Program-made: the position numbers and the translations under genes | Shown here: positions 8,319-16,744 of the stretch, in pieces | Position numbering within the stretch: the first letter of the stretch is position 1 | Layout of the letters: each line of letters opens with the position of its first letter | The notes under the pieces: generated by a model | What the model was told of the DNA's origin: nothing | Database searches by the model: none | The model's input: only the letters and a program-made list of their open reading frames with translations | Assembly (NCBI RefSeq): GCF_015865035.1 | Contig: NZ_JADZGI010000001.1 | Span: 1,426,001 to 1,490,000, forward strand | Direction: 5' to 3' | From: Novosphingobium aureum | GTDB taxonomy: Bacteria; Pseudomonadota; Alphaproteobacteria; Sphingomonadales; Sphingomonadaceae | Length of the DNA stretch: 64,000 nt

Positions 8319-9302
8319 CTAGCCGCCGAATTCCATCATGGCCGCAAGCTTCTTCGGGGCGACCGCGCGCCAGCTGCGCTCGAGCCATTCGCGTACCTGC
8401 TCCCAGTCGAGCTCCTCGCGGTTGAGGATCACGCCGACCCAGCCTGCAGCGCCATAGTAGGCGGGCTTGAAATAGGCCTGCGGGCTGCTCTCGGCGAGGC
8501 CCTCGACCTCGTCTGCGCTCGAGGTCTTGGCGAGCAGCGCGACATGCGGCGTGCCGTGGTGCTGGTCGTTGAAATGGGCGAAGTACTTGCCGCCCACGCG
8601 CCAGCCCGGCGATCCATGCGATTCGCGCTCTTCGGTGCCGGGAAGCGCCAGCGCCATCTCGCGCAGGCGTGACAGCAGCCAGTCGGGATCGCGCTCGCGC
8701 GTGACCAGGCTTGCAAGGCAGCGCGAATAGAGCTGGTGCTCGGCGATGAGCACCCGCGCGGCGAGCGTGTCGGGGGTGTCGCCCGCGACGATGGCGACCG
8801 GGGTCTGTCCCAGGATCGGCCCGTCGTCGAGCTCGGCGGTGACGAGGTGGACGGTGACGCCGCCATGGCTGTCACCCGCCTCGATCGCGCGTTCGTGCGT
8901 ATGCAGCCCGGTGTACTTGGGCAGGAGCGAGGGGTGGATGTTGACCATCCGGCCCTGCCAGCCCTCGACGAAGCCTGCGGTGAGGATGCGCATGTAGCCC
9001 GCGAGCGCGACCCATTGCGCGCCGCTGGCGCGGATGGCGGCATCCATCACCGCGTCGTGCTCGGCGCGCTTCATGCCCTTGTGCGAGTGGGCGAAGGTGG
9101 CGATGCCCTCGGCCTCTGCGAGCCTGAGACCCTTGGCCTCGGGATCGTTCGAGGCGACGAGGACGATCTCGTAAGGACAGTCGGCGGCGCGGCTGGCGTA
9201 GAGCAGGGCGGCCATGTTGGTGCCGCTGCCCGAGATGAGCACGGCGACTTTCGCCCTGGTCACGCCTGCCGGCACCTCGCCGACCTTGCCTTCGTCAGCC
9301 AA
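8319..9302 (-). CDS. purN: phosphoribosylglycinamide formyltransferase PurN fused to an MmcQ/YjbR-like domain
   Basis: 327 aa. Residues 17-205 are PurN, which formylates GAR with 10-formyl-THF: phosphate loop SGSGTN at 24-29, catalytic N121 and H123 in NIHPSLLPKY, and D159 in E-L-D-D-G-P. Residues about 210-325 look like the MmcQ/YjbR (CyaY-like) fold, with G-S-P-x-W-R-V-G-G-K-Y-F-A, a P-H-V-A-L-L strand and a C-terminal L-x-x-S-W-x-x-V-A-P-K-K. PurN is usually about 200 aa, so this is a fusion. TTG at 9302 overlaps the purM stop by 8 nt. GTG at 9263, directly before the PurN core, is an equally good start. Confidence 0.88.
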   Translation of the reverse strand: MADEGKVGEVPAGVTRAKVAVLISGSGTNMAALLYASRAADCPYEIVLVASNDPEAKGLRLAEAEGIATFAHSHKGMKRAEHDAVMDAAIRASGAQWVALAGYMRILTAGFVEGWQGRMVNIHPSLLPKYTGLHTHERAIEAGDSHGGVTVHLVTAELDDGPILGQTPVAIVAGDTPDTLAARVLIAEHQLYSRCLASLVTRERDPDWLLSRLREMALALPGTEERESHGSPGWRVGGKYFAHFNDQHHGTPHVALLAKTSSADEVEGLAESSPQAYFKPAYYGAAGWVGVILNREELDWEQVREWLERSWRAVAPKKLAAMMEFGG

Positions 9303-10398
9303 GGTGGATCGCTTCCCATGCCTCGCGCGCCGACCAGGTCTCGGCCGAGCCCTGCACGGTGCAGCCCTTTTCGCCCGGCTCGATCGCGCCGACGACGTAA
9401 ACCGTCTCGCCAGCGGCCTCGAGTTCGGCCTGAAGCGGGCCGGCCTCGTCGGCGCTGACCGCGAGGATCATGCCGATGCCGCAGTTGAAGGTGCGCGCCA
9501 TCTCTGCGGGCTCGATGTTGCCCTGGGCCTGGAGGAAGGCCATCAGGCGCGTCTGCGGCCATGCGCCCGCGTCGATGCGAGCGTGCAGGCTCTTGGGCAG
9601 GACGCGCGGCACGTTCTCGAGCAGGCCGCCGCCGGTGATGTGCGCGAGCGCGTGGATGCGCCCGGCGCGGATGAAGGGCAGCAGGCTCTTCACGTAGATG
9701 CGCGTCGGCGCGATCAGCGCGTCGATCAGCAAGGTGTCCTGGTCGAAGAGGGCGGGACGGTCCAGCTTCCAGCCCTTGTCCGCTGCAAGGCGGCGCACCA
9801 GAGAGTAGCCGTTGGAGTGTACGCCCGAGGAGGCGAGGCCGAGCAGGACGTCGCCCGCCTGGACCTTGTCGCCGGTGAGCTGCTCGCCGCGCTCGACCGC
9901 GCCGACGCAGAAGCCCGCGAGGTCGTAGTCGCCGGCCGCATACATGCCCGGCATCTCTGCGGTCTCGCCGCCGATCAGCGCGCAGCCCGAGATCTTGCAG
10001 CCCTCGGCGATGCCCGCGACGACGCGCTCGGCAACCCCGTTCTCGAGCTTGCCGGTGGCGAAGTAGTCGAGGAAGAACAGCGGCTCGGCGCCCTGCACGA
10101 TAAGGTCGTTGACGCACATCGCGACGAGGTCGATGCCGATGTGGTCGTGGCGGTCGTGGTCGATCGCCAGCTTGACCTTGGTGCCCACGCCATCGTTGGC
10201 GGCGACCAGCAGCGGATCGGTGTAACCGGCCGCACGCGGATCGAAGAAACCGCCGAAGCCGCCTAGGTCGGCATCGGCGCCGGGACGGGCCGTCGACTTG
10301 GCGAGCGGGGCGATGGCTTTGACGAGCGCGTTGCCGGCGGCGATGGAGACGCCAGCCTGCTCGTAGGAGTAGCTCTTGGGTGAGTTATCGTCGGACAT
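9295..10398 (-). CDS. purM: phosphoribosylformylglycinamidine cyclo-ligase
   Basis: 367 aa. AIR synthase of purine biosynthesis, cyclising FGAM with ATP. The start region SYTYEQ-like (K-S-Y-S-Y-E-Q-A-G-V-S-I) is typical, followed by DGVGTK at the ATP site, D-L-V-A-M-C-V-N-D-L, GGETAEMPG and the C-terminal G-I-G-M family block. The ATG at 10398 is used because the ORF extension to 10434 is unlike the family. It overlaps purN and is divergent from the DUF2066 gene with 69 nt between starts. Confidence 0.95.
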   Translation of the reverse strand: MSDDNSPKSYSYEQAGVSIAAGNALVKAIAPLAKSTARPGADADLGGFGGFFDPRAAGYTDPLLVAANDGVGTKVKLAIDHDRHDHIGIDLVAMCVNDLIVQGAEPLFFLDYFATGKLENGVAERVVAGIAEGCKISGCALIGGETAEMPGMYAAGDYDLAGFCVGAVERGEQLTGDKVQAGDVLLGLASSGVHSNGYSLVRRLAADKGWKLDRPALFDQDTLLIDALIAPTRIYVKSLLPFIRAGRIHALAHITGGGLLENVPRVLPKSLHARIDAGAWPQTRLMAFLQAQGNIEPAEMARTFNCGIGMILAVSADEAGPLQAELEAAGETVYVVGAIEPGEKGCTVQGSAETWSAREAWEAIHLG

Positions 10399-10467
10399 TG
10401 CGGCCGCATAGTGCTTTGTGACTTGGATTTCCATTCCCGTTTGGGCAAAAGGCCACCGGTTTCGATA

Positions 10468-11763
10468 ATGACGATAAAGATTTTTCCCTCATCGCCGCGG
10501 CCTGACCGCAAGAAAGCGGTTTCCGGCAAGGCCTTGGGCCTCGGACTCGCGTTTGCAGGAGTCGCGGCGCTGGGGCTGGGCGGCCTTGGCTTTTCGCGCC
10601 TCGTCGCGCAGGTCGACGGCGATCGCGGCATCGCCCCGCTCGCCAGCTCGGCCGACATCGAGGTCGACAACATCCGCGTCGACGTGACCGCGAAGACCGG
10701 CGCCGAAGCCCGCACGAAGGGCTGGAAAGAGGCGCAGAAGCTGGCGTGGAAGAAGATCGGCGGGCCCGACATGCCGCTCGAATCGATCGACGCGATGGTT
10801 TCCTCGGTGGTGATCGAGAAGGAACAGGTCGGCCCGCACCGCTACATCGCGACTCTGGGCGTGATCTTCGACAAGACCAAGGCCGGACAGTGGGTCGGCA
10901 AGGGCGGCGCGATGGCGCGCTCGGCGCCGCTGCTCGTCATCCCCGTGCTCTATTCGGGCGGCGTGCGTCAGGTCTTCGAGGTGCGCGGCCCCTGGCAGCG
11001 CGCCTGGGCCGAGTTTCAGACTTCCGCGACTCCGGTCGATTACGTGCGGCCGACCGGGGCCGGGGGCGAATCGCTGATTCTCACCGCCGGGCAGCCCGGA
11101 CGCCGCAGCCGCTTGTGGTGGAGCACCGTGCTCGGCCAGTTCAACGCCTCCGACGTGCTCACCCCCGTCGCGCGGCTCGAGCGCCAGTGGCCCGGCGGCC
11201 CGGTCAAGGGTACCTTCACCGCGCGCTATGGCCCCGACAACAAGTTCCTCGAGAAGTTCACGATGGACGCGCCGAGCGAACAGGCGCTGCCCGAGATGCT
11301 CGAGCGTGCAGTCGAGCGCATGGACGAGATCTACCGCGGCGCGCTCGCGCGCGGCGAGCTGACCCCCGATGCGACCCTTCGCGCCGGCAATGCCGAGCTC
11401 GACCGCGCCTTCGCGCAGCTGCGCGAGAAGCTCATGCCCGGTGGCGGCCCCGCGCCGCTGCCCGAGGCGCAGCTCGTGCCGCCCCCGCCGCAGCCCACCG
11501 TCACGGACAGTGCGCCTGCCGCTCCCGCAGAGACCGTCAACATCCAGTTCGCGACGCCCGATGCCGCCGCGCTCGACGCTGCGCTTGCTGCCGTGCGCGG
11601 AGTTCCCGGCGTGCGCGGCGCCTCGACCGTGAGCCTCGCCATCGGCGGGACCTCGGTCATGCGCGTCAACATGGTCGGCGGCAGCGAGCGGCTCGCCGCG
11701 GCGCTGCGCGGGCAGGGCTGGCAGGTTTCGGGTTCGGGCAATACGCTCCGGATCAGCCGCTGA
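10468..11763 (+). CDS. DUF2066-like periplasmic/membrane-anchored protein
   Basis: 431 aa with one N-terminal membrane segment (residues about 20-40) and a large exported domain, then a proline-rich stretch and a C-terminal ferredoxin-like A-A-L-D-A-A-L-A-A-V-R-G-V-P-G-V repeat. The core pattern (V-D-V-T-A-K-T-G-A-E-A-R-x-x-G, S-S-V-V-I-E-K-E, Y-I-A-T-L-G-V-I-F-D) matches my recollection of DUF2066. In gammaproteobacteria DUF2066 genes sit between purM and hda, exactly the position here. Function unknown. Start ATG at 10468; no strong ribosome binding site. Confidence 0.7.
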   Translation: MTIKIFPSSPRPDRKKAVSGKALGLGLAFAGVAALGLGGLGFSRLVAQVDGDRGIAPLASSADIEVDNIRVDVTAKTGAEARTKGWKEAQKLAWKKIGGPDMPLESIDAMVSSVVIEKEQVGPHRYIATLGVIFDKTKAGQWVGKGGAMARSAPLLVIPVLYSGGVRQVFEVRGPWQRAWAEFQTSATPVDYVRPTGAGGESLILTAGQPGRRSRLWWSTVLGQFNASDVLTPVARLERQWPGGPVKGTFTARYGPDNKFLEKFTMDAPSEQALPEMLERAVERMDEIYRGALARGELTPDATLRAGNAELDRAFAQLREKLMPGGGPAPLPEAQLVPPPPQPTVTDSAPAAPAETVNIQFATPDAAALDAALAAVRGVPGVRGASTVSLAIGGTSVMRVNMVGGSERLAAALRGQGWQVSGSGNTLRISR

Positions 11764-11786
11764 GGCCTGCAAGGGAAGCCGTACCC

Positions 11787-12413
11787 ATGCCCAGGCAGAT
11801 CGCCCTCCCGCTGTCCGCTGCCAGCGACGCCCCGCCGCGCATCGTCGTGGGCGCGGCCAATGCGCACGTCGTCGATGCCCTGCTCAACCCCGAGGGCTGG
11901 CCGTTCCACACCGCCGTGCTCACCGGGCCGCCGCGCTCGGGCAAGTCGCTGCTCGCCCGCTGGTTCGGCGACAGCCGCGCGGGCGAGGTGATCGACAATG
12001 CCGAGACCATCGACGAGCAGGTGCTGTTCCACGCCTGGAACCGCGCGCAGGAGAGCGCACGGCCCCTGCTGATCGTCGCCAACCGGCCGCGCGGCACCGA
12101 AAAGGGCCAGTGGCAGGTCGCGCTGCCCGATCTCGCCTCGCGTCTGGGCGCCGCGCTCGACCTCGAGATCGACGCGCCCGACGACGAGATGCTCGGCGAC
12201 CTCATCGCCGTCCACGCCGAGATGCGCGGGCTCGTTCTCGACCCCTCTGCCACCTCGTACCTTGTACCCAGGGCCGAGCGTAGCCATCTGGGCGCTGAAC
12301 GCCTGGTCGGGACCATCGACCGGCTCAGTCTGGAGCGCAAGCAGCCGCCGACACTGGCGATCTGGCGCGATGCTCTGGCCGAAGTCGGGGGTGGCCGCGA
12401 GGGGCAAGGTTAG
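11787..12413 (+). CDS. HdaA/DnaA-related ATPase
   Basis: 208 aa. It resembles Hda/HdaA, which binds the sliding clamp and triggers hydrolysis of DnaA-bound ATP to limit replication initiation. The N-terminus R-Q-I-A-L-P-L resembles the clamp-binding motif of Hda (Q-x-x-L-P-L). A P-loop GPPRSGKS follows, then R-P-L-L-I-V-A-N-R-P and the L-A-S-R-L-G-A-A-L sensor helix. Start ATG is 23 nt after the DUF2066 stop with AAGGGAAG upstream, so the two are co-transcribed. Confidence 0.82.
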   Translation: MPRQIALPLSAASDAPPRIVVGAANAHVVDALLNPEGWPFHTAVLTGPPRSGKSLLARWFGDSRAGEVIDNAETIDEQVLFHAWNRAQESARPLLIVANRPRGTEKGQWQVALPDLASRLGAALDLEIDAPDDEMLGDLIAVHAEMRGLVLDPSATSYLVPRAERSHLGAERLVGTIDRLSLERKQPPTLAIWRDALAEVGGGREGQG

Positions 12414-12479
12414 GTCCCGCGCGCTCGCAAGTTCGTCGCACGCTTGCAACACGCGCCGTTTGATGGGAAAATCGGGCCG

Positions 12480-13202
12480 ATGTTTGGAAATCTCGTCCGC
12501 TACCTCGACTCCGTCGTTGCCCGCGATCCCGCGCCCCGTTCGCGCTGGGAAGTGCTGCTCTATCCGGGCGTGTGGGCGCTGTTCTACCACAAGATCGCGC
12601 ACCGCCTGTTCAACGCGAAGCTGTTCTTCCTCGCGCGCGCAGTGAACCACTTCTCGCGATTCATGACCGCGATCGACATCCATCCGGGCGCGACGATCGG
12701 GAAGAACTTCTTCATCGACCACGGCTTCACCGTCATCGGCGAAACCGCGACGATCGGCGACAACGTCACCATCTACCAGTGCGTCACGCTGGGCGGCTCG
12801 AACCCCACCAATGGCGTCGGCGGCAAGCGCCACCCGACGCTGGAAGACAACGTCATCGTCGGTTCGGGCGCGCAGATCATCGGCCCTGTCACCATCGGCA
12901 AGCGCGCGCGCATCGGCGCCAGCGCGGTGGTCACCGAAAGCGTGCCCGAAGGCGCGACGATGATCGGCGTCAAGGCGCGCTCTACCCTTGTCTCTGCAGA
13001 GACTTACGCGAAGAAGTTCATGCCCTACGGCACGCCTTGCAAGGAGCCGTGCGAGCCCGCGCCCAACCAGCGCGTCGACGAACTCGAAGAGCAGATCGAG
13101 ATGCTGCGCCGCCAGGTCACCGCTCTCGCCAGCGCCGCCGAGGAAGAGGCGCGCGCGCGCAAGGCCGCCGAACTCGCCGAGCCCGCCTGCAAGGGCGTCT
13201 GA
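12480..13202 (+). CDS. cysE: serine O-acetyltransferase
   Basis: 240 aa, left-handed beta-helix acetyltransferase making O-acetylserine for cysteine synthesis. Hexapeptide repeats run from about residue 65 to 160 (DIHPGATIG, V-I-G-E-T-A-T-I-G). The catalytic His81 (FIDHGF) and His118 (GKRHPTL) match those of SAT. The N-terminal domain is short, as in the compact EpsC-type enzymes, and the C-terminus is an added coiled coil (V-D-E-L-E-E-Q-I-E-M-L-R-R). Start ATG is preferred over an in-frame upstream TTG at 12444. Confidence 0.92.
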   Translation: MFGNLVRYLDSVVARDPAPRSRWEVLLYPGVWALFYHKIAHRLFNAKLFFLARAVNHFSRFMTAIDIHPGATIGKNFFIDHGFTVIGETATIGDNVTIYQCVTLGGSNPTNGVGGKRHPTLEDNVIVGSGAQIIGPVTIGKRARIGASAVVTESVPEGATMIGVKARSTLVSAETYAKKFMPYGTPCKEPCEPAPNQRVDELEEQIEMLRRQVTALASAAEEEARARKAAELAEPACKGV

Positions 13203-13210
13203 ACGCGATA

Positions 13211-13579
13211 GTGTCGGGACCCGTCGGAAATTCCGGATCGCCTGGCGCCAGCGTCGTCGCCTTCCCGGGCAGGCAGGCCCAGCAGGTGGGCTTCGACCGC
13301 TACGAGCTCCAGAAGATCCTCGATCTCTACGGCCGCATGGTCGCAGCCGGGTTCTGGCGCGACTACGCCATGGACTTCGACAAGGACGCCGCCCACTTCT
13401 CCGCCTTCCGCCGCGCCGCCGAACGCCCGCAGGCCCGCGTCGAGAAACGCCCCGCGCTGCGCGCCCGGCAGGGCATGTGGACGCTCTTCGGCGAATCGGG
13501 ACAAGTCCTGAAGCGCGGCCACGAACTGCCCGGCGTGCTCGCCGTCCTCGAACGCAAGCTGCTCAAGGTGGTGGACTGA
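13211..13579 (+). CDS. DUF2794 family protein
   Basis: 122 aa, function unknown, an alphaproteobacterial family. Diagnostic segments are V-G-F-D-R-Y-E-L-Q-K-I-L-D-L-Y-G-R-M-V, W-R-D-Y-A-M-D, F-S-A-F-R-R-A-A-E and K-R-G-H-E-L. The only sensible start is GTG at 13211, eight nucleotides after the cysE stop, which suggests co-transcription or translational coupling. Confidence 0.85.
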   Translation: MSGPVGNSGSPGASVVAFPGRQAQQVGFDRYELQKILDLYGRMVAAGFWRDYAMDFDKDAAHFSAFRRAAERPQARVEKRPALRARQGMWTLFGESGQVLKRGHELPGVLAVLERKLLKVVD

Positions 13580-13600
13580 CGGCGCTGCGGCAGGGCTAGA

Positions 13601-14221
13601 TCAGGCGAAGACCTGACTGGCGCTGAGCGTCTCAGTCTGCGCGCGCGTGATCTCGCCGACGATTATCAGCAGTATGAGGGCTGCGCCGGCGAGCAGGCTG
13701 AAGCCGATCAGGTCGGACGGTCCGTGAAAATCCGAGCTGTTGGAGAGACGGGTGATCGCGCCGCCGACAAGCCACAGGCCCCACCAGATCTTGACGCGGA
13801 TGTCTCCTGGCCCAGTATCTTCGACGCGGGCGCGATGGCTTGTATTCCACAACTCGCGCATCGCGCGGTAGGGATTGAACAGCAGGGCGACGGGCACGAA
13901 ATACCAATAAACCGAGGCTGCAGGCGTAAATTCCAGATCCTCGAAGCCCGCAGCAACGAGGTTGGCGTGGGCACGGTAGCTCCAGAGGCAGAATGTCACG
14001 ACGCACGCGATGAACAGCGCGATGACGAGGAATATGGCTAGCGCGCTGCTTAATATGAGCGGGTGCTCGAAGTCCTCGAGGTCGATGCCCATGAGCATGG
14101 CGCTGCTCAGGCTGGAGGCCGTGAAGGCCGTTAAGGCAATGTAGGCAATCAGCAGCAGCTTGAGCACGCGGGCGCGGCCTTCGAGCACGCGCAGGCCGCG
14201 GTTGAGGTCCATCTGGGCCAA
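13601..14221 (-). CDS. DUF4328 membrane protein
   Basis: 206 aa with four or five hydrophobic segments. The DUF4328 signature is visible: Y-R-A-H-A-N-L, F-T-P-A-A-S-V-Y-W-Y-F-V-P-V, then N-P-Y-R-A-M-R-E-L-W. Role unknown. TTG at 14221 has AAGGA 8 nt upstream and is preferred to the ATG at 14212. It follows the DUF2157/DUF4401-like gene by 28 nt in an apparent two-gene operon. Confidence 0.75.
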   Translation of the reverse strand: MAQMDLNRGLRVLEGRARVLKLLLIAYIALTAFTASSLSSAMLMGIDLEDFEHPLILSSALAIFLVIALFIACVVTFCLWSYRAHANLVAAGFEDLEFTPAASVYWYFVPVALLFNPYRAMRELWNTSHRARVEDTGPGDIRVKIWWGLWLVGGAITRLSNSSDFHGPSDLIGFSLLAGAALILLIIVGEITRAQTETLSASQVFA

Positions 14222-14249
14222 GGGACGGTTCCTTTCGTGTCGAGGGTGG

Positions 14250-15341
14250 TCAGGCTGCAGCCGGAAGGCGCGCGGTCCAGTCGCCGGGCAGCATTGAAAG
14301 TACCGCGCGGCGCAGGGTTGCCCAGAATACCGAGAGTCCGAGGAGCGCGCCGCCGATGACGAGCGTGGTCAGTGCCATCGTTGCACCGACAGAGCCGAAG
14401 TGATTGAGCAGGCTGAACATGGCGGCAAGGACGTAAGCGAGCGCCGAGACCAGAAGGGCGCGCCTGTCGACGGTGAGCGCGACGAGCGCAAATATGAGAT
14501 AGATCGCCAGCACGCCGAGCCCGGTTGCCATGGTGATCTGCCGTCCGCCTAGCACGCCCATCCAGTAGAACAGCGGGTGCGCGAGGAGGGGGGCGGCAAG
14601 CAGATGCAGCCAGAAGGCGATGTCGGCGCGCTGGGTGCGGCGCTGCGGGTCCGAAAGGTCCCAGCGCATCGCGAATGCGAAGACCGCGATACCGCAGACG
14701 AGCGCTGCGGGCGCGATCACCGGGTTGGCCTCGATGCTCTGACCGCTCGCAGCACCGACGGCGCCAAGGGCGAGTGCAACCAGCCCACCGATGCCTGCGG
14801 CGATTGCAGCGGCGACCCGAAAGCGTAGCCAGTGCGCGAGCGCTGCGAGCGATGCCGCGAGCCCGGCACAGAGCATCATCACCGCTTCCTGCCAGGGATA
14901 GCGCACGTGTTCGGTCCAGCTGTTCGTCTCGCCCTGCCATTGCCAGGTATGGACGATGTCGTGGGTCGGGAGCAGGGTGCCGGCTATGCCCCAGGCGCAG
15001 GCGCCCGCGCCCAGCACGAAGGCCGCCAACAGTACCAGCGAGGGCAGGGCCATCCGCCGCTTGCGGGTGAATATCTCGGCCATGAGCCAGCAGGCCACGG
15101 CGACGAGTAGCCCGCCCAGCCAGGGCATCGCGGAGGTCTTCACGTTAAGTGCGGAAAAGATCACCAGCCCGCAGGCGATGGTGACGAAGATATCATTGAA
15201 GCCCGTGACGAGCCGCACGTTCTCCTCGTCTGCGACCGGCATCGCACGCAACCGTGCGACGTGCGCGTGCAAGGCCTGCGCTGCCTCCTCGCTGAGCACA
15301 CCGGCATCGACCGCCGATTGCAGCTCTGCTTGTGAATACAT
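14250..15341 (-). CDS. DUF2157/DUF4401-like multi-pass membrane protein
   Basis: 363 aa. A short soluble N-terminus (M-Y-S-Q-A-E-L-Q-S-A-V-D-A-G-V-L-S-E-E-A-A) typical of DUF2157 proteins precedes nine or more transmembrane helices. Relatives are multi-pass membrane proteins of unknown function. The start ATG at 15341 is the first in frame. It is upstream of and probably co-transcribed with the DUF4328 gene. Confidence 0.72.
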   Translation of the reverse strand: MYSQAELQSAVDAGVLSEEAAQALHAHVARLRAMPVADEENVRLVTGFNDIFVTIACGLVIFSALNVKTSAMPWLGGLLVAVACWLMAEIFTRKRRMALPSLVLLAAFVLGAGACAWGIAGTLLPTHDIVHTWQWQGETNSWTEHVRYPWQEAVMMLCAGLAASLAALAHWLRFRVAAAIAAGIGGLVALALGAVGAASGQSIEANPVIAPAALVCGIAVFAFAMRWDLSDPQRRTQRADIAFWLHLLAAPLLAHPLFYWMGVLGGRQITMATGLGVLAIYLIFALVALTVDRRALLVSALAYVLAAMFSLLNHFGSVGATMALTTLVIGGALLGLSVFWATLRRAVLSMLPGDWTARLPAAA

Positions 15342-15414
15342 CCTTGATTTTCCCCGCTCTCTGTTCAGCGAGCGTGTGACAGAGCGGTAGGGCGGTCAAC
15401 CGGCTTGTCGCGAA

Positions 15415-16359
15415 TTAACCGTCCGGTTTCAGGATTCTGTGCAAGGCTTGGTGCGATTGTTCCATGCCGTTCTCGAAGGGGCGCACCGCGCTCGGATCGC
15501 TGATTTTCGGCCAGGCGGCCGCGACGGCTTCTGCGGTGCAGGCATCGCCTTCGAGCAGGACGCCCTCGTTCATGGTGACGAAGCCGCTCTGGAAGACCCC
15601 GCCCGCAGCTCCCACGATCGCGTCGCTTGGCGCATCGCGCGAGACGAGGAAGATCGCGGCGGGGACGACGGTGTCGGTGCTGAAGGCGGCGTAGGCTTCC
15701 TCGGGGAAGATGTCGGCGGTCATGCGCGTGCCCGCGGTGGGGGCGATGGCGTTGACGCGGATGTCGTACTTCGCGCCCTCGAGCCGCAGCGTGCGCGCGA
15801 GGCCGAGCACGCCCGCCTTGGCCGCGCCGTAGTTGGCCTGTCCGAAATTGCCGCCGAGCCCGGTCGAGGAGGTGGTCATCAGGATGCGGCCATAGCCCTG
15901 CCGGCGCATCGTCTCCCACACCGCCTTGGTGGCATAGGCGCTGCCCATCAGGTTGACCCGCACGACCGCGTCGAAATCGGCCATGTCCATCTTGGCGAAA
16001 GTGCGGTCGCGCAGGATTCCGGCATTGTTGACGAGCACGTGGACGGCGCCCCAGGCCTCCAGCGCTCGCGCGGCCATGGCCTCCATCTGCGCGAAATCGG
16101 TGACGTCGCCGGTATCGGCGAGCGCCTCGCCGCCCATCGCGCGGATTTCGCGCGCGACCGCCTCGGCAGGCGCGATCGCGGTTTCGGCCCCGCTGTCGCT
16201 GTCGCTGTCGCTGCCACTGCCGCTGCCGCTGCGCGCGGTGCCCAGGTCGTTGACGAGGACGCGCGCGCCGCGCCGGGCAAGTTCGAGCGCATAGGCGCGG
16301 CCAAGGCCGGTTCCCGCGCCGGTGACGATGGCAACCTGGTCGGTGAAGTCGAGTGGCAT
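15415..16359 (-). CDS. short-chain dehydrogenase/reductase (3-hydroxyacyl-CoA dehydrogenase-like)
   Basis: 314 aa NAD(P)-dependent SDR. The cofactor motif TGAGTGLG is at 13-20, followed by L-V-N-D-L-G, NNAG at 111-114, a catalytic Ser at 164 and Y177-x3-K181. The opening G-L-G-R-A-Y-A-L-E-L-A-R-R-G-A and N-D-L-G resemble the dehydrogenase part of peroxisomal multifunctional enzyme 2, so a beta-oxidation role is likely but not proven. An unusual SG/SD repeat (residues 44-57) sits just after the cofactor-binding loop. ATG at 16359 gives the canonical N-terminus. Confidence 0.85.
   Translation of the reverse strand: MPLDFTDQVAIVTGAGTGLGRAYALELARRGARVLVNDLGTARSGSGSGSDSDSDSGAETAIAPAEAVAREIRAMGGEALADTGDVTDFAQMEAMAARALEAWGAVHVLVNNAGILRDRTFAKMDMADFDAVVRVNLMGSAYATKAVWETMRRQGYGRILMTTSSTGLGGNFGQANYGAAKAGVLGLARTLRLEGAKYDIRVNAIAPTAGTRMTADIFPEEAYAAFSTDTVVPAAIFLVSRDAPSDAIVGAAGGVFQSGFVTMNEGVLLEGDACTAEAVAAAWPKISDPSAVRPFENGMEQSHQALHRILKPDG
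16192..16233 (-). repeat. in-frame hexanucleotide repeat in SDR gene
   Basis: Seven consecutive six-base units, mostly GCTGTC then GCTGCC on the + strand, encode alternating Ser-Asp and Ser-Gly on the minus strand. Six-base units keep the frame, so copy number can vary without destroying the protein. Confidence 0.85.
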
Positions 16360-16507
16360 CGATGTCTCCGCTGAGCGATTGCAAGGGGATGACAGCACGA
16401 GAGGGGGCGATCAACGGGAAAGCGTGTCAGAGCGGCTTGCTCCCGCGCGCCAGCGGGGCCATAGGCGCACTTTACCGAATCTGCCTGTTCCAGCGAAAGG
16501 CCCTGTG

Positions 16508-16744
16508 ATGAAAGTCCGCGTCCACGTCAGCCTCAAGCCCGGTGTCCTCGATCCGCAGGGCCGCGCGATCCATCACTCGCTCGAGGGCCTCGGCTTCTCC
16601 GGCGTCAACGATGTGCGCGCCGGTCGCCTGATCGAGCTCGACGTCGCCGACGCGACCAGCGACGAGGCGCTCGACGAGATGTGCCGCAAGCTGCTCGCCA
16701 ACATGGTGATCGAGAACTACCGCATCGAGAAGGTTGCAGCCTGA
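16508..16744 (+). CDS. purS: phosphoribosylformylglycinamidine synthase subunit PurS
   Basis: 78 aa. PurS bridges PurQ and the small PurL in the three-part FGAM synthase. The sequence pattern is K-V-R-V-H-V-S-L-K-P-G-V-L-D-P-Q-G, then G-F-x-x-V-x-D-V-R-A-G-R-L-I-E-L, and a C-terminal V-I-E-N-Y-R-I-E. Start ATG has AAAGG upstream. The stop overlaps the purQ start. Confidence 0.93.
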   Translation: MKVRVHVSLKPGVLDPQGRAIHHSLEGLGFSGVNDVRAGRLIELDVADATSDEALDEMCRKLLANMVIENYRIEKVAA

